This document shows positions 46,916 to 57,849 of a stretch of 62,000 nucleotides of DNA, piece by piece (the stretch's first letter is position 1; each line of letters begins with the position of its first letter). The DNA is taken from contig NC_088299.1 of the NCBI RefSeq assembly GCF_032854445.1, positions 6,858,324 to 6,920,323 on the forward strand, read 5' to 3'. The DNA is from Liolophura sinensis (lineage: Eukaryota; Mollusca; Polyplacophora; Chitonida; Chitonidae). The notes beneath the pieces were generated by a model, which was not told the origin of the DNA, searched no databases, and saw only the letters and a list, made by a program, of their open reading frames with translations. The position numbers were made by a program, and so were the translations under genes.

Positions 46916-47029
46916 CTGTAAGGTACCTGGCGAAGGGCAGTGGTTTACTTCAGAATTCTCCATCCATAACCTGACCGCCGTCATGTAAGTGAAAGATCCC
47001 TAAGTATGTCGCGTTAAACACAAATAAAT

Positions 47030-47245
47030 AATAAAGGAGTATACTGCGTTAAAATCAAATAATTAGTAAATAAATAGTAGATGAGCATACCGAGTTAAAA
47101 TCAAATAAATAGTAAATGAGTATGTCAAGCTAAAATCAAATAAATAAGGAATGAGTATGCCGCGTTAAAATCAAATAAATAATAAATCAGTGTACCGAGT
47201 AAAAATCAAATAGTAAATGAGTTTTCCGAGTCAAAAAGTCAAACA
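47030..47245. repeat. Tandem array derived from a SINE A tail
   Basis: About five units of roughly 45 bp, each with TGAGTATNCCG(A/C)GTTAAAATCAAATAAATA. This is the SINE A 3' end (GAGTACGGCGTAAAACACC plus AATAAAT) amplified on its own. Confidence 0.72.
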
Positions 47246-47680
47246 CGTGTGACACATACTTGTTTGTCATGATCCCACTGATCGGTATAATTTCATAAAA
47301 TAACAATTTTTATTATATACACATACACATAGAACATTTTAGTTATATTGCCTTTGTGTCTTTGCGTAAAACACCAGTGAAATAAATAAATACAGATTCA
47401 TTACAAACCGGTATATAGTAGAGAGAACCGGTCATCGTTACTGGAATAAATTAAAACATTTCACATGAAGGTAAACTTACTCAACCAAACAAATATAAGG
47501 AAATGCGGCTCAGAGATATGAATATTTAGTATAGCCCAAGATGGAACCCCGGTCCTGTCGACGAAAAAACATGTAGTCGGTGGATGGTCCAGGTGTCAAG
47601 GAAATGTGGCAGAGAACGTTTTACACGGAATGCATAATTTCTGATTATGGTAGTGAGTCACACAGTCCAACTTGCACCGT

Positions 47681-47922
47681 TTACACTTCCAAAGTTTTTG
47701 CGTCTTCCCTCCTTGTTATCGTCAATGATCTCCTATGAACTACTTCCAAGGCGTAGTAACACACGGCTGCTATGGATGATAAAGTCACCGCCGTCCAAAT
47801 TTTGGTTTCCATGCAGAAGTAGGGCGAGTACGTAAAGCCGACAGACATGCCGAGCCCTAGGAACAGTCTGTATACCGAATACGCCGACTCCACACTGTTC
47901 TTGAAGATGGATCCAATTTGAC
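47681..47922 (-). CDS. unc-93: UNC-93-like membrane protein, terminal exon
   Basis: The acceptor CCTGTTACAG lies just upstream and entry is phase 1 (split codon AGT). There are 79 codons and a stop at 47,681. It encodes the end of the conserved GSIFKNSVESAYSVYRLFLG block, two last hydrophobic segments and a basic cytoplasmic tail (VVHRRSLTITRREDAK). The reading frame is intact over all four exons, so the gene looks functional. A possible minus-strand AATAAA lies near 47,310, about 370 bases downstream. Confidence 0.9.
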
Positions 47923-49257
47923 CTGTAACAGGTGATGAAAAGTGTTCTAATATTTATCCCAACAACATACTAATTTTATCCCATCGTCATAGTGCGCTGA
48001 AGGAAAATTGTCATTAGCTTGCCTACCAGTCCCTATCTCATCCCATTCGTCAGTTCCTGTTTACGTTCCTCTTTTCGTTTCTATTTAACTATTCGGCTGT
48101 TTCGACAAAATATTTTTTTTCTTGGCAACCCACTGGAATGGCGAATTTAACACTTCAAATTGTGATTTAATGTTTGATATGTATATAGATTCGTTTTGAG
48201 ATGATACTAGATTCCTAGGGATGTTTCGACCAAATTTCTGGATAGAAAAAACCGAACAGAAAAGGAAATTTAACTGACGTGAACACAATAAACAGGGATT
48301 CCAAGTTTAGTATACGTTCGTGTGAGGACAAAGTACTTCAAATTTAAACTATAACTGGGGCAATCAGCGTTCTGGTTTCTATAGCAATCGACAGAAATAG
48401 TAAGTTACAATCATGAATAGGTATAGTGATAACGCCGGCTCCTGAATAAATAGTGGTAATGTACTCAGTGGTACAGTGTTTATGTTTCAATAGTGGTGTT
48501 TATGTACCGAATAAACATAGTGAGAAACTACTGTATGTATATCGTTATAAAACACTGAATACTAGCCTAGGCGCGTGATTGTTGCTGTTCTTGTTCCTAG
48601 GTACTGAGCATACCTGTTATGGCGACAGTGTATTATGTCCTCAGAGCTTAAGGGTTAGAGGTAACCGAATACTTACTGCTCGAAAACACTCAATACGTGC
48701 TAACAATTAACACTGAAAATTGACGAATACACATTAAAGGAAAAGACCTCTAAAAGTCGCAGTAGGCATCACTAAATAGACCGCTTCAAACTATTCATAA
48801 ATATACTTTCATTTATTTTCTTAGATTTTGAGAAAAAAGTTAAAGGCGCTCAAACGAATGACTTCTAAAGTGGGCTAAATGGACCATACTATCAGACAAT
48901 GTCAGAGGCTAGGAACTCGCAAGTTTATCCAACTCTAATCACAACACTGAATGTTGGAATAACTCTTTATACCCATGAGTAAAAGATTACTGAAATAATG
49001 TTCTCTAAACTGCCTTCCTTCTGGTGAACATCAGGAAAAAAGGTGATGTGACGTCAGAGTTCTTAGATGCGTCACTATGGCTCATTAAGCCATGGCTCAC
49101 GCCAAAGTATTCAAATATTTGAATGCCTTTCAACACTCTTAAAACAAGTATTTTTACGCATAGCTTTCAGTTTGTATGACGAACCTTACTTCATTTTTAG
49201 TTTTCTTTTACTTTAATAATGTATTGAAAACGAAATGATAAAGCTTTGTATACGTAC

Positions 49258-49383
49258 TGTTAACGAAGAGATTGGTCGCTCCCTGGATGGCACCGAACCC
49301 AGAAAACAGCACATAGCCCCAGATTCCACCATCAGGTTCCCATAGCAACAAGGCCATGAATACGGCAACGTTCAGAAAGACAA
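49258..49383 (-). CDS. unc-93: UNC-93-like membrane protein, exon 3
   Basis: Acceptor CTGTTTTCCAG, donor AACA|GTACGT, phase 1 in and phase 1 out, 126 bp. It encodes two hydrophobic helices (VVFLNVAVFMALLLW and GYVLFSGFGAIQGATNL). The GAIQGATNLFVNSQIGSIF region formed with exon 4 corresponds to the conserved segment before the final pair of helices in UNC-93 proteins. Confidence 0.91.
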
Positions 49384-49602
49384 CTGGAAAACAGATTGTG
49401 GGACATTGTTCAAAATAGAAAATTATTTATCTCAAGTACTTTCATGAAGAAAAAAACATTTATTCTGCATTAGGTATATTTTTGAGGCTATTTATCAGAA
49501 TCATAAGAATGTGGCGTAGCAGGAGAAGGAACAAGTCGTCCTTACCCCCTGCCCCTCCCACTCTTCCCCAATTCCCAACCCGGAGCACAATTACCCAGGT
49601 GC

Positions 49603-49768
49603 CTGTCACCAATGGGGTTTAAGAGTCCATGCTGGCTTCCTCTCCAGTCCCACTTGTGAAGGTCTGCCGCAACTTGCAGATGGTCGCGAGTTACCTAGCA
49701 CCATAATGCTGGCTGCCGTCGTATAAGTAAAATATTCTTGAGTCCGGCGTAAAACACCAATCAAAAGC
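49603..49768 (+). repeat. SINE A, plus, diverged
   Basis: GCCTGTCACCAATGGGG to GGCGTAAAACACCAATC; it lies in an intron of the UNC-93-like gene. Confidence 0.8.
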
Positions 49769-49847
49769 ACAAATAATGTTAGACGCTGTAAGCTTATATA
49801 CATCGCACAGCTTCTTTTATTCCCTCCCGTTCAACGTGTCTACTTAC

Positions 49848-49983
49848 CGGAAGTAAATATCACGAAGGAGCCAACCCATTTCATAAGCCAGCCAGCGGCA
49901 ATAGCGGAAAATGCGTCCAGGATGCCATAAAATAGCATTAAGTTTCCTACTTGTTGAATACCCATGGAACACGTGATGTAGGC
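49848..49983 (-). CDS. unc-93: UNC-93-like membrane protein, exon 2
   Basis: Acceptor CCATCTAG before GCC on the minus strand, donor TTCCG|GTAAGT. Phase 0 in, phase 1 out, 45 codons plus one base. It encodes AYITCSMGIQQVGNLMLFYG and then a helix ending in KWVGSFVIFTS. YITCS.GI..VG is the conserved second-half motif of the UNC-93 family, which confirms the exon join. Confidence 0.92.
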
Positions 49984-50606
49984 CTAGATGGAAAAAACAA
50001 CCGATTACATCGACCATTTCTAACATTTCTTAAATATGCAAGACTAGACACTTTAGCAATTTTTTTCTTCAGCACAGTTTACAATATGACATATTTTATA
50101 ACCAGCGCGTTCTGTTTGCTTTTATGTATGATCGCACAGGAAAGGTTTTAACCCGGCGTATGTATGCATTGTGGAGTGATATACATTAATAAGTTTATAA
50201 TGTGCCATTGGTCATTCAGTTTATCTCAGGTCTTGAGTGCTTTTTCTAGAATATTTCACTTTTTGGAATAGTTTTGTGACCTTTTTATAAACCTGTTGTA
50301 GTCTGGGAAAAACTGAAACCGCAAAGACAAACCAAGACAAGAACAAAACCTAAACTTGAGTGACCAGTCAAACCTTGTGATCTCCACTGGGAGACACAAT
50401 GTCAGCCCAAGGCCAGCGTTGGATATTCACTGTTTATAAACATTACGATGCGATACGCTCGAAACACGCTCGGCGTTTCTCATCATTCGAACTCCTGGGA
50501 GGAGCTGCAGATCATTTTGTGTCACGCGACCCTATAGCCTAGCTACACGAGTGATTGAAACTGCTAATGCAACAGTAGAATATATTACACAAGAACCGTG
50601 ACAAAC

Positions 50607-51686
50607 CTTGACAACGTCTCCAGATACGAATGCCATTTGGAAGCCAAAAAATGTTATCAGTGGGATGCACAGCACCATTTTGATGTCCAAGATAGACTGC
50701 AATGTTCCCGTCAACTTTCTGGGGAGATCGGAACATCCTGGCTTTCGAGAGTAAATATGGCGGTCCTTTATTGTCACAATGAAAATGATGAGAGCTAGAG
50801 CCGCAGTGGCGGTAAAAACTCCAACCACAACAAATCGTGTCCAAGCAGTGATCTCCATTTTGGAGTTGTCGGAATTAAAAGAATGGCAATAATGACGCCC
50901 ACAATGCATCTGGCGTAGGGATGAGTTTTGATACAACAGCGATGATTCATGATTTCTGTGACTGTTTATATCATTGTAACTGCTGTTTTGTGACACAAAT
51001 ACCTCCAGTCCATTAGCGACGCTGGAATTACCTGATTCGATCGTGGATTCCAAGCTCAGGAGCAAAGACGCAAGGGGATTTCCAAGCACCGTAGACAATT
51101 CTGTGAAAAGAAACGCTAATCCAAAAAAGCGCGCCAGAATGTTTTCATAGGAAGCTTGAAACTTTTTGCAAAAGGATTTTGCCAGAGCTGTGATATATGT
51201 GCTTTGTGCCGCCCACAACGAGGAATGAGAAACTCCCGCCACAGCTGCGACTGTTGCCAATAGAGGCAGACTGGGGTAAAAATTCGCAGCTACAAAAGTC
51301 ACATGAAAAACCGCTGAGACCGAGAGAGTGATCTTAGGGCCGAGCGTTTGAACAATCGCGGATGACATAAACGAACCAATCATCATGCCACCGTAGAAGC
51401 TTCCCATGGTGATAAGACCAAGTCCTTCCCTGTGATTCATGCTGCTTTGTAAATTCCTCAGAGTAAGCACGGCCATAAAGAGAAACATCCAGCCGAGCCC
51501 AACGGCCAGCACCTGTTTGTAGTAGCACCATTTGGAATCAAAGCCTTTCTCGGCATCTGTTCCAGCGTCAAACGTCTCGTCAGTTTTGCGAGGTAAAAAC
51601 TTGTCTAAATGTTCGTCTTCTATCGGAGCATCTGGGTTCCCGAAGTAAGTTTCGTCTCGGATCGGCGATTTTTCTGTCGTCGCCAT
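50607..51686 (-). CDS. unc-93: UNC-93-like membrane protein, exon 1
   Basis: Exon 1 of a four-exon minus-strand gene (47,681-51,686, 527 residues in total). UNC-93 proteins are major-facilitator-like multi-pass membrane proteins; members regulate a two-pore potassium channel in C. elegans or traffic Toll-like receptors in vertebrates (UNC93B1), while UNC93A-type members are poorly characterised. Seen here: the ATG at 51,686 has a good context (AACAATGG); then about 55 polar residues; the family signature NLQSSMNHREGLGLITMGS (about 78-96), where the equivalent NLQSS..N...GLG is conserved; and hydrophobic helices near 57-76, 92-112, 120-137, 141-165, 186-212 and 284-305. A long loop at about 213-280 has several N-X-S/T sites and His/Cys residues. 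The exon is exactly 360 codons, and the donor GTCAAG|GTTTGT gives phase 0. The frame continues upstream only from a TTG. Confidence 0.93.
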
Positions 51687-52198
51687 TGTTAAGTCGGAAT
51701 AGATGGTCCACAAAAGAGATTTTCAAATCATCACAAGCCTGAAAATATGCAACGGAACAAACTTTATAAAAATTGATAATAAATTGATCTGTAAAATGGC
51801 GTTGAACAGAATACCTACAAATGATAGCAATCTTGAAAATACACAACAGCAAAGCATGGCATGAAAATGACATAAAACTCATTTCTGAAATACAACCCGA
51901 GGCAATAAAAAAACAGAACTCCGTGTTACTATATCTTAATTAATGTGTTGTTTTCTTACACGCACCCAAGGTCATTCTGTCTCGTCTATTTAAATTCAAC
52001 GCTGAATCTCCAGGTATTTGAAAAGCAATTAAACAAGTGGTTTTATACCTGATAAGGGCGCACAAAGCAGGAGCCTGATTAAAGTGCACAACGGAAATAT
52101 TTGTCTTATGAACTGGGCCAACAGCTGCATGCTCAGATTTGATAGCTTTATACGCGTAGCAGAAATACCCCACTTTTCACATCCCCTGATCATCCCAG

Positions 52199-52945
52199 GA
52201 CATAATGAAGGAAGGACGGGATCGAGAGAATCCAACGTAACTGTTCAGATACCTGACAGACTTTTGACATAATGTTGGAAGGACGGGACCAAGGGAAACC
52301 AAAGTAACTGTTCAGATACCTGACAGACTTTTGACATAATGTTGGAAGGACGGGACCAAGGGAAACCAAAGTAACTGTTCAGATACCTGGCAGACTTTGG
52401 ACATAATGTTGAAAGGGCGGGACCAAGGGAAACCAAAGTAACTGTTCAGATACCTGGCAGACTTTGGACATAATGTTGAAAGGACGGGATCAAGGGAAAC
52501 CAACGTAACTGTCCAGATACCTTACAGGTTTTGGACATAATGTTGGAAGGACAGGATCATAGGAAACCAACATAACTGTCCAGATACCTGACAGACTTTT
52601 GACATAATGTTGGAAGGACGGGACCAAGGGAAACCAAAGTAACTGTTCAGATACCTGGCAGACTTTGGACATAATGTTGAAAGGGCGGGACCAAGGGAAA
52701 CCAAAGTAACTGTTCAGATACCTGACAGACTTTTGACATAATGTTGAAAGGACGGGATCAAGGGAAACCAATGTAACTGTCCAGATACCTTACAGGTTTT
52801 GGACATAATGTTGGAAGGACGGGATCATGGGAAACCAACATAACTGTCCATATACCTGACAGACTTTTGACATAATGTTGAAAGGACGGGATCAAGGGAA
52901 ACCAACGTAACTGCTCAGATAGCTTACAGGTTTTGGACATAATGT
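52199..52945. repeat. Minisatellite, 67-bp unit, about 11 copies
   Basis: The marker ACATAATGTTG recurs every 67 bp (52,267, 52,334, 52,401, 52,468 and onwards). Units are well conserved and differ at a few positions that are themselves shared between non-adjacent copies, indicating higher-order duplication. It lies about 500 bp upstream of the UNC-93-like start codon. Confidence 0.93.
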
Positions 52946-53540
52946 TGAGAACCAAACTAATTTCAGCTGAATTTAAACAGGTGCCTCATTAGCCAAAGCG
53001 TCGAAATTTCGAGAAAGTATAGCTTTTGAATATTTGGTCATCTACTGAAATGAAGCTAGAGGGAAACGACTTATTTAGACCTGACCATTGCATGCATGTT
53101 AATGTTCATATTTTGACGTCGGCAGCACAAAAGAGACCACTGTAAGTAGACACCATGTTTTGGATGAACTTTTAACCCGGTATTCTCCTCATGTAAGTAG
53201 AACATTTCCGATATGGTTTAACCTATATACCAATATAACGGGGCATACTTTCAATATCTGTCCAAATAACGTATGAGTAGAAGGTATTAGTGTCATCCAA
53301 AGCCTTTGTGTATATACAAACAGCATTGTAAACTGGCATACCATATACAGTCTATATATGAAGATATGAAACGTATCACTGGTAATTCAGTATATTTCAG
53401 AATTTGAGAGCATAGAATTTTAAATCTAGATAAGACACCAAATGCAGAGAAATGGATTGCTGCCTTTGTGCGTTTTTAATGCGGCATTCGCTAGTTAGAA
53501 GGTCATGGTACATACATATGTACGGAATCTACACATAACA

Positions 53541-53688
53541 CCGTGGGAAGGTCTGCCAGCACCTGCGGATGGTCGTGGGTTTACCCCGGGCTGTGCCCGT
53601 TTTCAACCCACCATAATGCTGGTCGCCGTCGTATAAGTGAAATATTCTTGAGTATGGCGTAAAACATCAATCAAATAAATAAATAAAA
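53541..53688 (+). repeat. SINE A, 3' part
   Basis: CGTGGGAAGGTCTGCCAGC to AAATAAATAAATAAA. Confidence 0.86.
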
Positions 53689-54847
53689 GCACATTCTCCA
53701 TCAAAATGCATGGGAGTATGTATATATTTGCATAGTATAAACACTGTGCTGATAACATTTCATACACATACAACACGTAGTAGTGTTTAACCATTATCAC
53801 TGGTGACATTAGTGTTCGAAAATCTGATAACGCTAAATTAACACCTAAAGCGTGTTCCTTTTTAAACCTTAAAAGTATTTTTAAAAGTGATAAAAACACT
53901 AAATTTATTTATTTATTTATTTAACTGTAAATAAAAACACTGATGTTTGTATGGGATACAGTGTGTTTAGTATCTAAATCTAAATCAAGTAATATAGGTT
54001 GAAATTTCCTTTGAATATGATCTAAAATAAACTCATAATGCGATATATTTCGTTTAACCTTAAAATTCCACCTGCCATGCACCGCAATATAGGAATCTAT
54101 GGGAAACCCATGCTTTTCGTCCGCCATAACAGCAGCGTTTGAAGAGTTCGCATACAATTGCGTTTACCGGACATTCACACATCACTCACCAGTATCTTGC
54201 CGTACGACGACTTACCACCGGGTTATACTGCTTATATCTCAGTCCGCAGTCTTCAGTCAGAACGTATGTACTAGTTACTAAGTCACGTCGACCTTCTCAC
54301 ATATAGCTCCACCAAAGTGGTGTTTACCAATTGTAAATGACGTAAACCACCATGCCTAGATCTGATAAGGCGGCACATTTCCTATCCTCTTACCCTAGCT
54401 CGTGATTTTCCTTCTGTAGCCTACACTGCTGTCCAGCGCCATGAGGCCTACATTGTAACTACAGTTAGCATCTGTCAATCTATGCCCGTTGGCTAGCGAA
54501 ATGAGCGGAATGGTCTGCATGCATCCAATCGATACCACGCACGTTCGATCCGTTTTCATGCACGCTGATTCCTCCAGCTATGTGAACCTCGCCTTTACAC
54601 TTGACCTTTGCTCCGGGTCAAGCCATTGGTGAGATGTCCAAAGGTTCGTTCGTCCATTATTCCGATTGTCCGTTGGCCAGAAAGATTATCAGTTCGGCAT
54701 TACACTCTCTCTGATACATATGGTATATATATTGTCTTTAAACACTATACATAAGTAAATCTGTGCTTGGTCAAAACGCATTGTTTTACCAACATAAACA
54801 ATCCGTATTTTTTCTTTGATGTTAATACAAAGACGTGAATAAACATA

Positions 54848-55282
54848 CATTCAAAATATTGATCTGTTAAATTTACCAGAAAGTCTGTTGTTTGAGTGGT
54901 GCTAGAAGGTATTCTGTTATTATAACACAATACTCTGTCACATTCAACATAAGTTAATGTTAGTCTAATACAATGGAGCGTAATGACCCAGGAGCCTCTC
55001 GCCAATCTCACCAAGATCTGCAGCAACCTGCGAATGGTCATGGGTTTCCTCTGGGCTCTGCCTGGTTTCCCCCCTACCATAATGCTGGCCGACGTCGTAT
55101 AAGTCAAATATTCTTGAGAACACCAATCAAATAAATAAAATAAAATAATATAATGGTTATGTTGAATTAATAGAATATGTATGTTATATTTAACAGAATA
55201 ATATACTGCGTGGACAGAATACATTCTAGCATCACTCAGATAACAGACTTCTGTTAAATTTAAAAGACTAACTTTTTGAGTG
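54848..55282. mobile_element. MITE family M copy 1, interrupted by a SINE
   Basis: Its two halves match the intact copy at 59,499-59,704 (CTGTTAAATTTA, TGAGTGGTGCTAGAA, CTGTTATTATAACA and the AACTTTTTGAG end). A SINE A (54,974-55,140) splits it, with a near-duplicated flank TAATACAATGG / TAATATAATGG. Confidence 0.75.
54974..55140 (+). repeat. SINE A inside MITE M copy 1
   Basis: GCGTAATGACCCAGGAGCC to CACCAATCAAATAAATAAA. Near-duplicated flanks TAATACAATGG / TAATATAATGG; an internal piece is deleted. Confidence 0.84.
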
Positions 55283-55542
55283 TTGGAGTGTTGGCTGTAC
55301 GCTGTTTTTTCTGCATTTACGACTGTCTTATATAGCGAAACGGCCACATTGTATGTGGTTGCAAGAAAAGGCCAGTACTTATGGATTAAATACAGAATAC
55401 ATTTGTTCGGTCGGAATACGTATAGTTTGGAGAAATAGGCATGAAAAGTTGAATACAAATGCTTCAAAAAGATATATACTGATATACTATTATATAAGTA
55501 CTTTACAATCCGATTTGAGACATTATAGGGTTTACGTACTTC

Positions 55543-55866
55543 GTGATTAGTCCGCTTCGGGAGCGGTAGATTCAGGGTCAGTCTTGGGTCAAGTCACACT
55601 TAAGACCTTAAAAGAGGAAGTTGTAACTTCTTCGCTTGGCGTTCAGCATGAAGGGGATAGTGCAACGACTGGTTGACCCGTGTCAGTATAATGGCTCGGC
55701 TGTGCAACTTACTTGCCTTCGGTAAGGCGTCTCAATGAAGCAGCACTAGATAAAAGAGCAGTGAAAATCCGTCCTGCAACAAGGAGGCACATTACATGCA
55801 CTCTAAGGATTCCTTCGTCGTCATATGACTGAAAAACTGTTAACTACGACCTTAAACCCCAAGCAC
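55543..55866 (+). repeat. SINE B (B1 head), nearly full length
   Basis: GTCCGCTTCGGGAGCGGTAGA head, TTAAAAGAGGAAGTTGTAAC, and tail ACGACCTTAAACCCCAAGCAC. Confidence 0.86.
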
Positions 55867-56057
55867 TCACTTGCTCACTACTTCGTGATTACCACTTGTG
55901 AATAGGTTACACCGGATTTCACAATGTGTGATAACGAATTGCTAATGATTTATTACTAATTTCTAATTAGTAATTACTACAATACAATACACAGAGTATA
56001 TGATGCACAGCCTGTGTGCCCATGTATCCATGCAATGCATGCGGAGCATTCTGACTA

Positions 56058-56485
56058 ACTTGGGACTTTGACTATGTACCGGGACTTTGGACTAACGGCA
56101 CTTCCATGATACCAGGCTTTCGGACAAATTCTGGACTTGGACTATATTATGGGCCTTCGGACTAACGGGGATTGCACGATACCGGGACTTCCGATTAACC
56201 TGGGACTTGGACTATGTGCCGAGCCTTCAGACTAACGGGACTTGCACGATACCGGGCCTTCCGATTAACCTGGGACTTGGACTATACATCGGGCCTTCGG
56301 ACTAACGGGACTTGCACGATAACGGGCCTTCCGATTAACCTGGGACTTGGACTATATATCGGGCCTTCGGACTAACAGGACTTGCACGACACCGGGCATT
56401 CAGATGAACCTGAGACTTGGACTATATATCGGGCCTTCGGACTAACGGGACTTGCACGATACCGGGCCTTACAAGCACGCCATTT
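56058..56485. repeat. Minisatellite, 70-bp unit, about six copies
   Basis: GGGACTTGGACTAT recurs at 70-bp spacing (about 56,131, 56,201, 56,271 and onwards), with GGGCCTTCGGACTAACGGG and TTGCACGATACCGGG in each unit. The first copies are more diverged. Each unit has shorter internal GGACTNNGGACTA echoes. Confidence 0.92.
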
Positions 56486-56924
56486 ATCACATATATCCCG
56501 AAGGGTGACACCACAGTGACGATATATTTACTTACACTGTGTAACTTTCTTGTCTTCTGTCTTGTTGGGGAAATATTATCTAAATATAATATATTACGCT
56601 ATGTTACTTCCCCTCCATATATGGTTAATATATTACAGAATATATTACGCAGACAGATTATCAGTTAAGAAAAAAAACTGCCGACAGGAGAGTTTTATCT
56701 TTGCACTTAAAACCAATGATAAAAAATAATTCATAAGTTTTGGTTATCTCTCGAAGATCATTACCGTGTTGTATACATTTATATATATGTATCGATATGT
56801 CATTTCAAACTGCGTGACTCTTCTCTTCAGGCTAGCATCACTTAACAGTTGGTATGTCCTTATAGGTGTAAATCGAATTAAATTAAGCTATGACCTGTAG
56901 ATCCTGTAAAATGTTTGTTAGTAA

Positions 56925-57350
56925 CACTCAAGAAATTAATCAGTTTATTTTAATACAAATTCCGTTGTCTGAGTGATGCTAGAATGTATTCTGTTATTAT
57001 AAACATGATATTCTGTCATACTCAACACAATATCCTGTTAGTTTAATAGATTCTTTATTTATTTATTTGATTGGTGTTTTACGCCGTACTCAAGAAAATT
57101 TCACTTATACGACGGTGGCCAGCATTACGGTGGGAGGAAACGGAGCACAGCCCGGGGGAAACCCACGACCATCCGCAGGTTGCTGGCAGACCTTCCCACT
57201 TTCGGCCGGAGATAATAGAATCTTTATGCTGAATTAATAAAATATGTGTGTTACATTTAACACAACAATCTGTTGCAGCAGCAGAATATATTCTAGCATC
57301 ACTCAGACAACAGGCTTTCCGTTAAAATTACCAGATTAATTTTTTGAGTG
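56925..57350. mobile_element. MITE family M copy 2, interrupted by a SINE
   Basis: Same family, ending TTAATTTTTTGAGTG, with GTTGTCTGAGTGATGCTAGAA near the left end. A minus-oriented SINE A (57,053-57,213) interrupts it, with target duplication AATAGATTCTTTA / AATAGAATCTTTA. Confidence 0.75.
57053..57213 (-). repeat. SINE A inside MITE M copy 2
   Basis: TTTATTTATTTGATTGG to CTTCCCACTTTCGGCCGGAG, with duplicated target AATAGA(T/A)TCTTTA. Confidence 0.9.
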
Positions 57351-57766
57351 AAAGTAGGTATATTCTGACTCGACGCTATGCACCTGTATAACACAAGTAA
57401 TCATCAAATACATACAGCTTATATAGGACAGCTCGTACTATACAAGTTAAAAGTGCTTTTCAGTTACACCAATTATATTAGATACAGACCTTGAATAACA
57501 AGATTCACTTGTTCCTATTCTATTAATCATGAAGCTGTGAATCTGAAAAGACCACAACCCAAAGACAAACAGATTCTTTGGATCGTTGTGAAGCGATTAA
57601 AATGCGGAACGGTGCTGAATACATTTGGTTAATTAGAGAAAGGCTATATATGACGAGATAATGATGCAAACCCCATATAGGGACGAGAGATGTTGGTTAT
57701 AGGCTAGTACTACGTTGCTCCTACAGCACTATTCTGCGACAGATGCAAATGCTATGGCAACGGTCT

Positions 57767-57846
57767 AGATTTATTTATTTGATTGGTGTTTTACGCCTTA
57801 CTCAAGAATATTTCACCTATACGACGGCGGCCAGCATTATGGTGTT
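57767..57846 (-). repeat. SINE A, minus, 3' fragment
   Basis: TTTATTTATTTGATTGGTG to GGCCAGCATTATGGTG. Confidence 0.88.
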
Positions 57847-57849
57847 ATC

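Noticed and set aside
52199-52945. Regular array considered as CRISPR-like
   Set aside because: Units are contiguous with no unique spacers, the genome is eukaryotic, and the period is constant as in a minisatellite.
52245-52955. Several minus-strand open frames with repeated WFPLVPSFQHYVKSLSG-like peptides
   Set aside because: These are translations of the 67-bp minisatellite; a unit not divisible by three cannot encode a stable peptide repeat.
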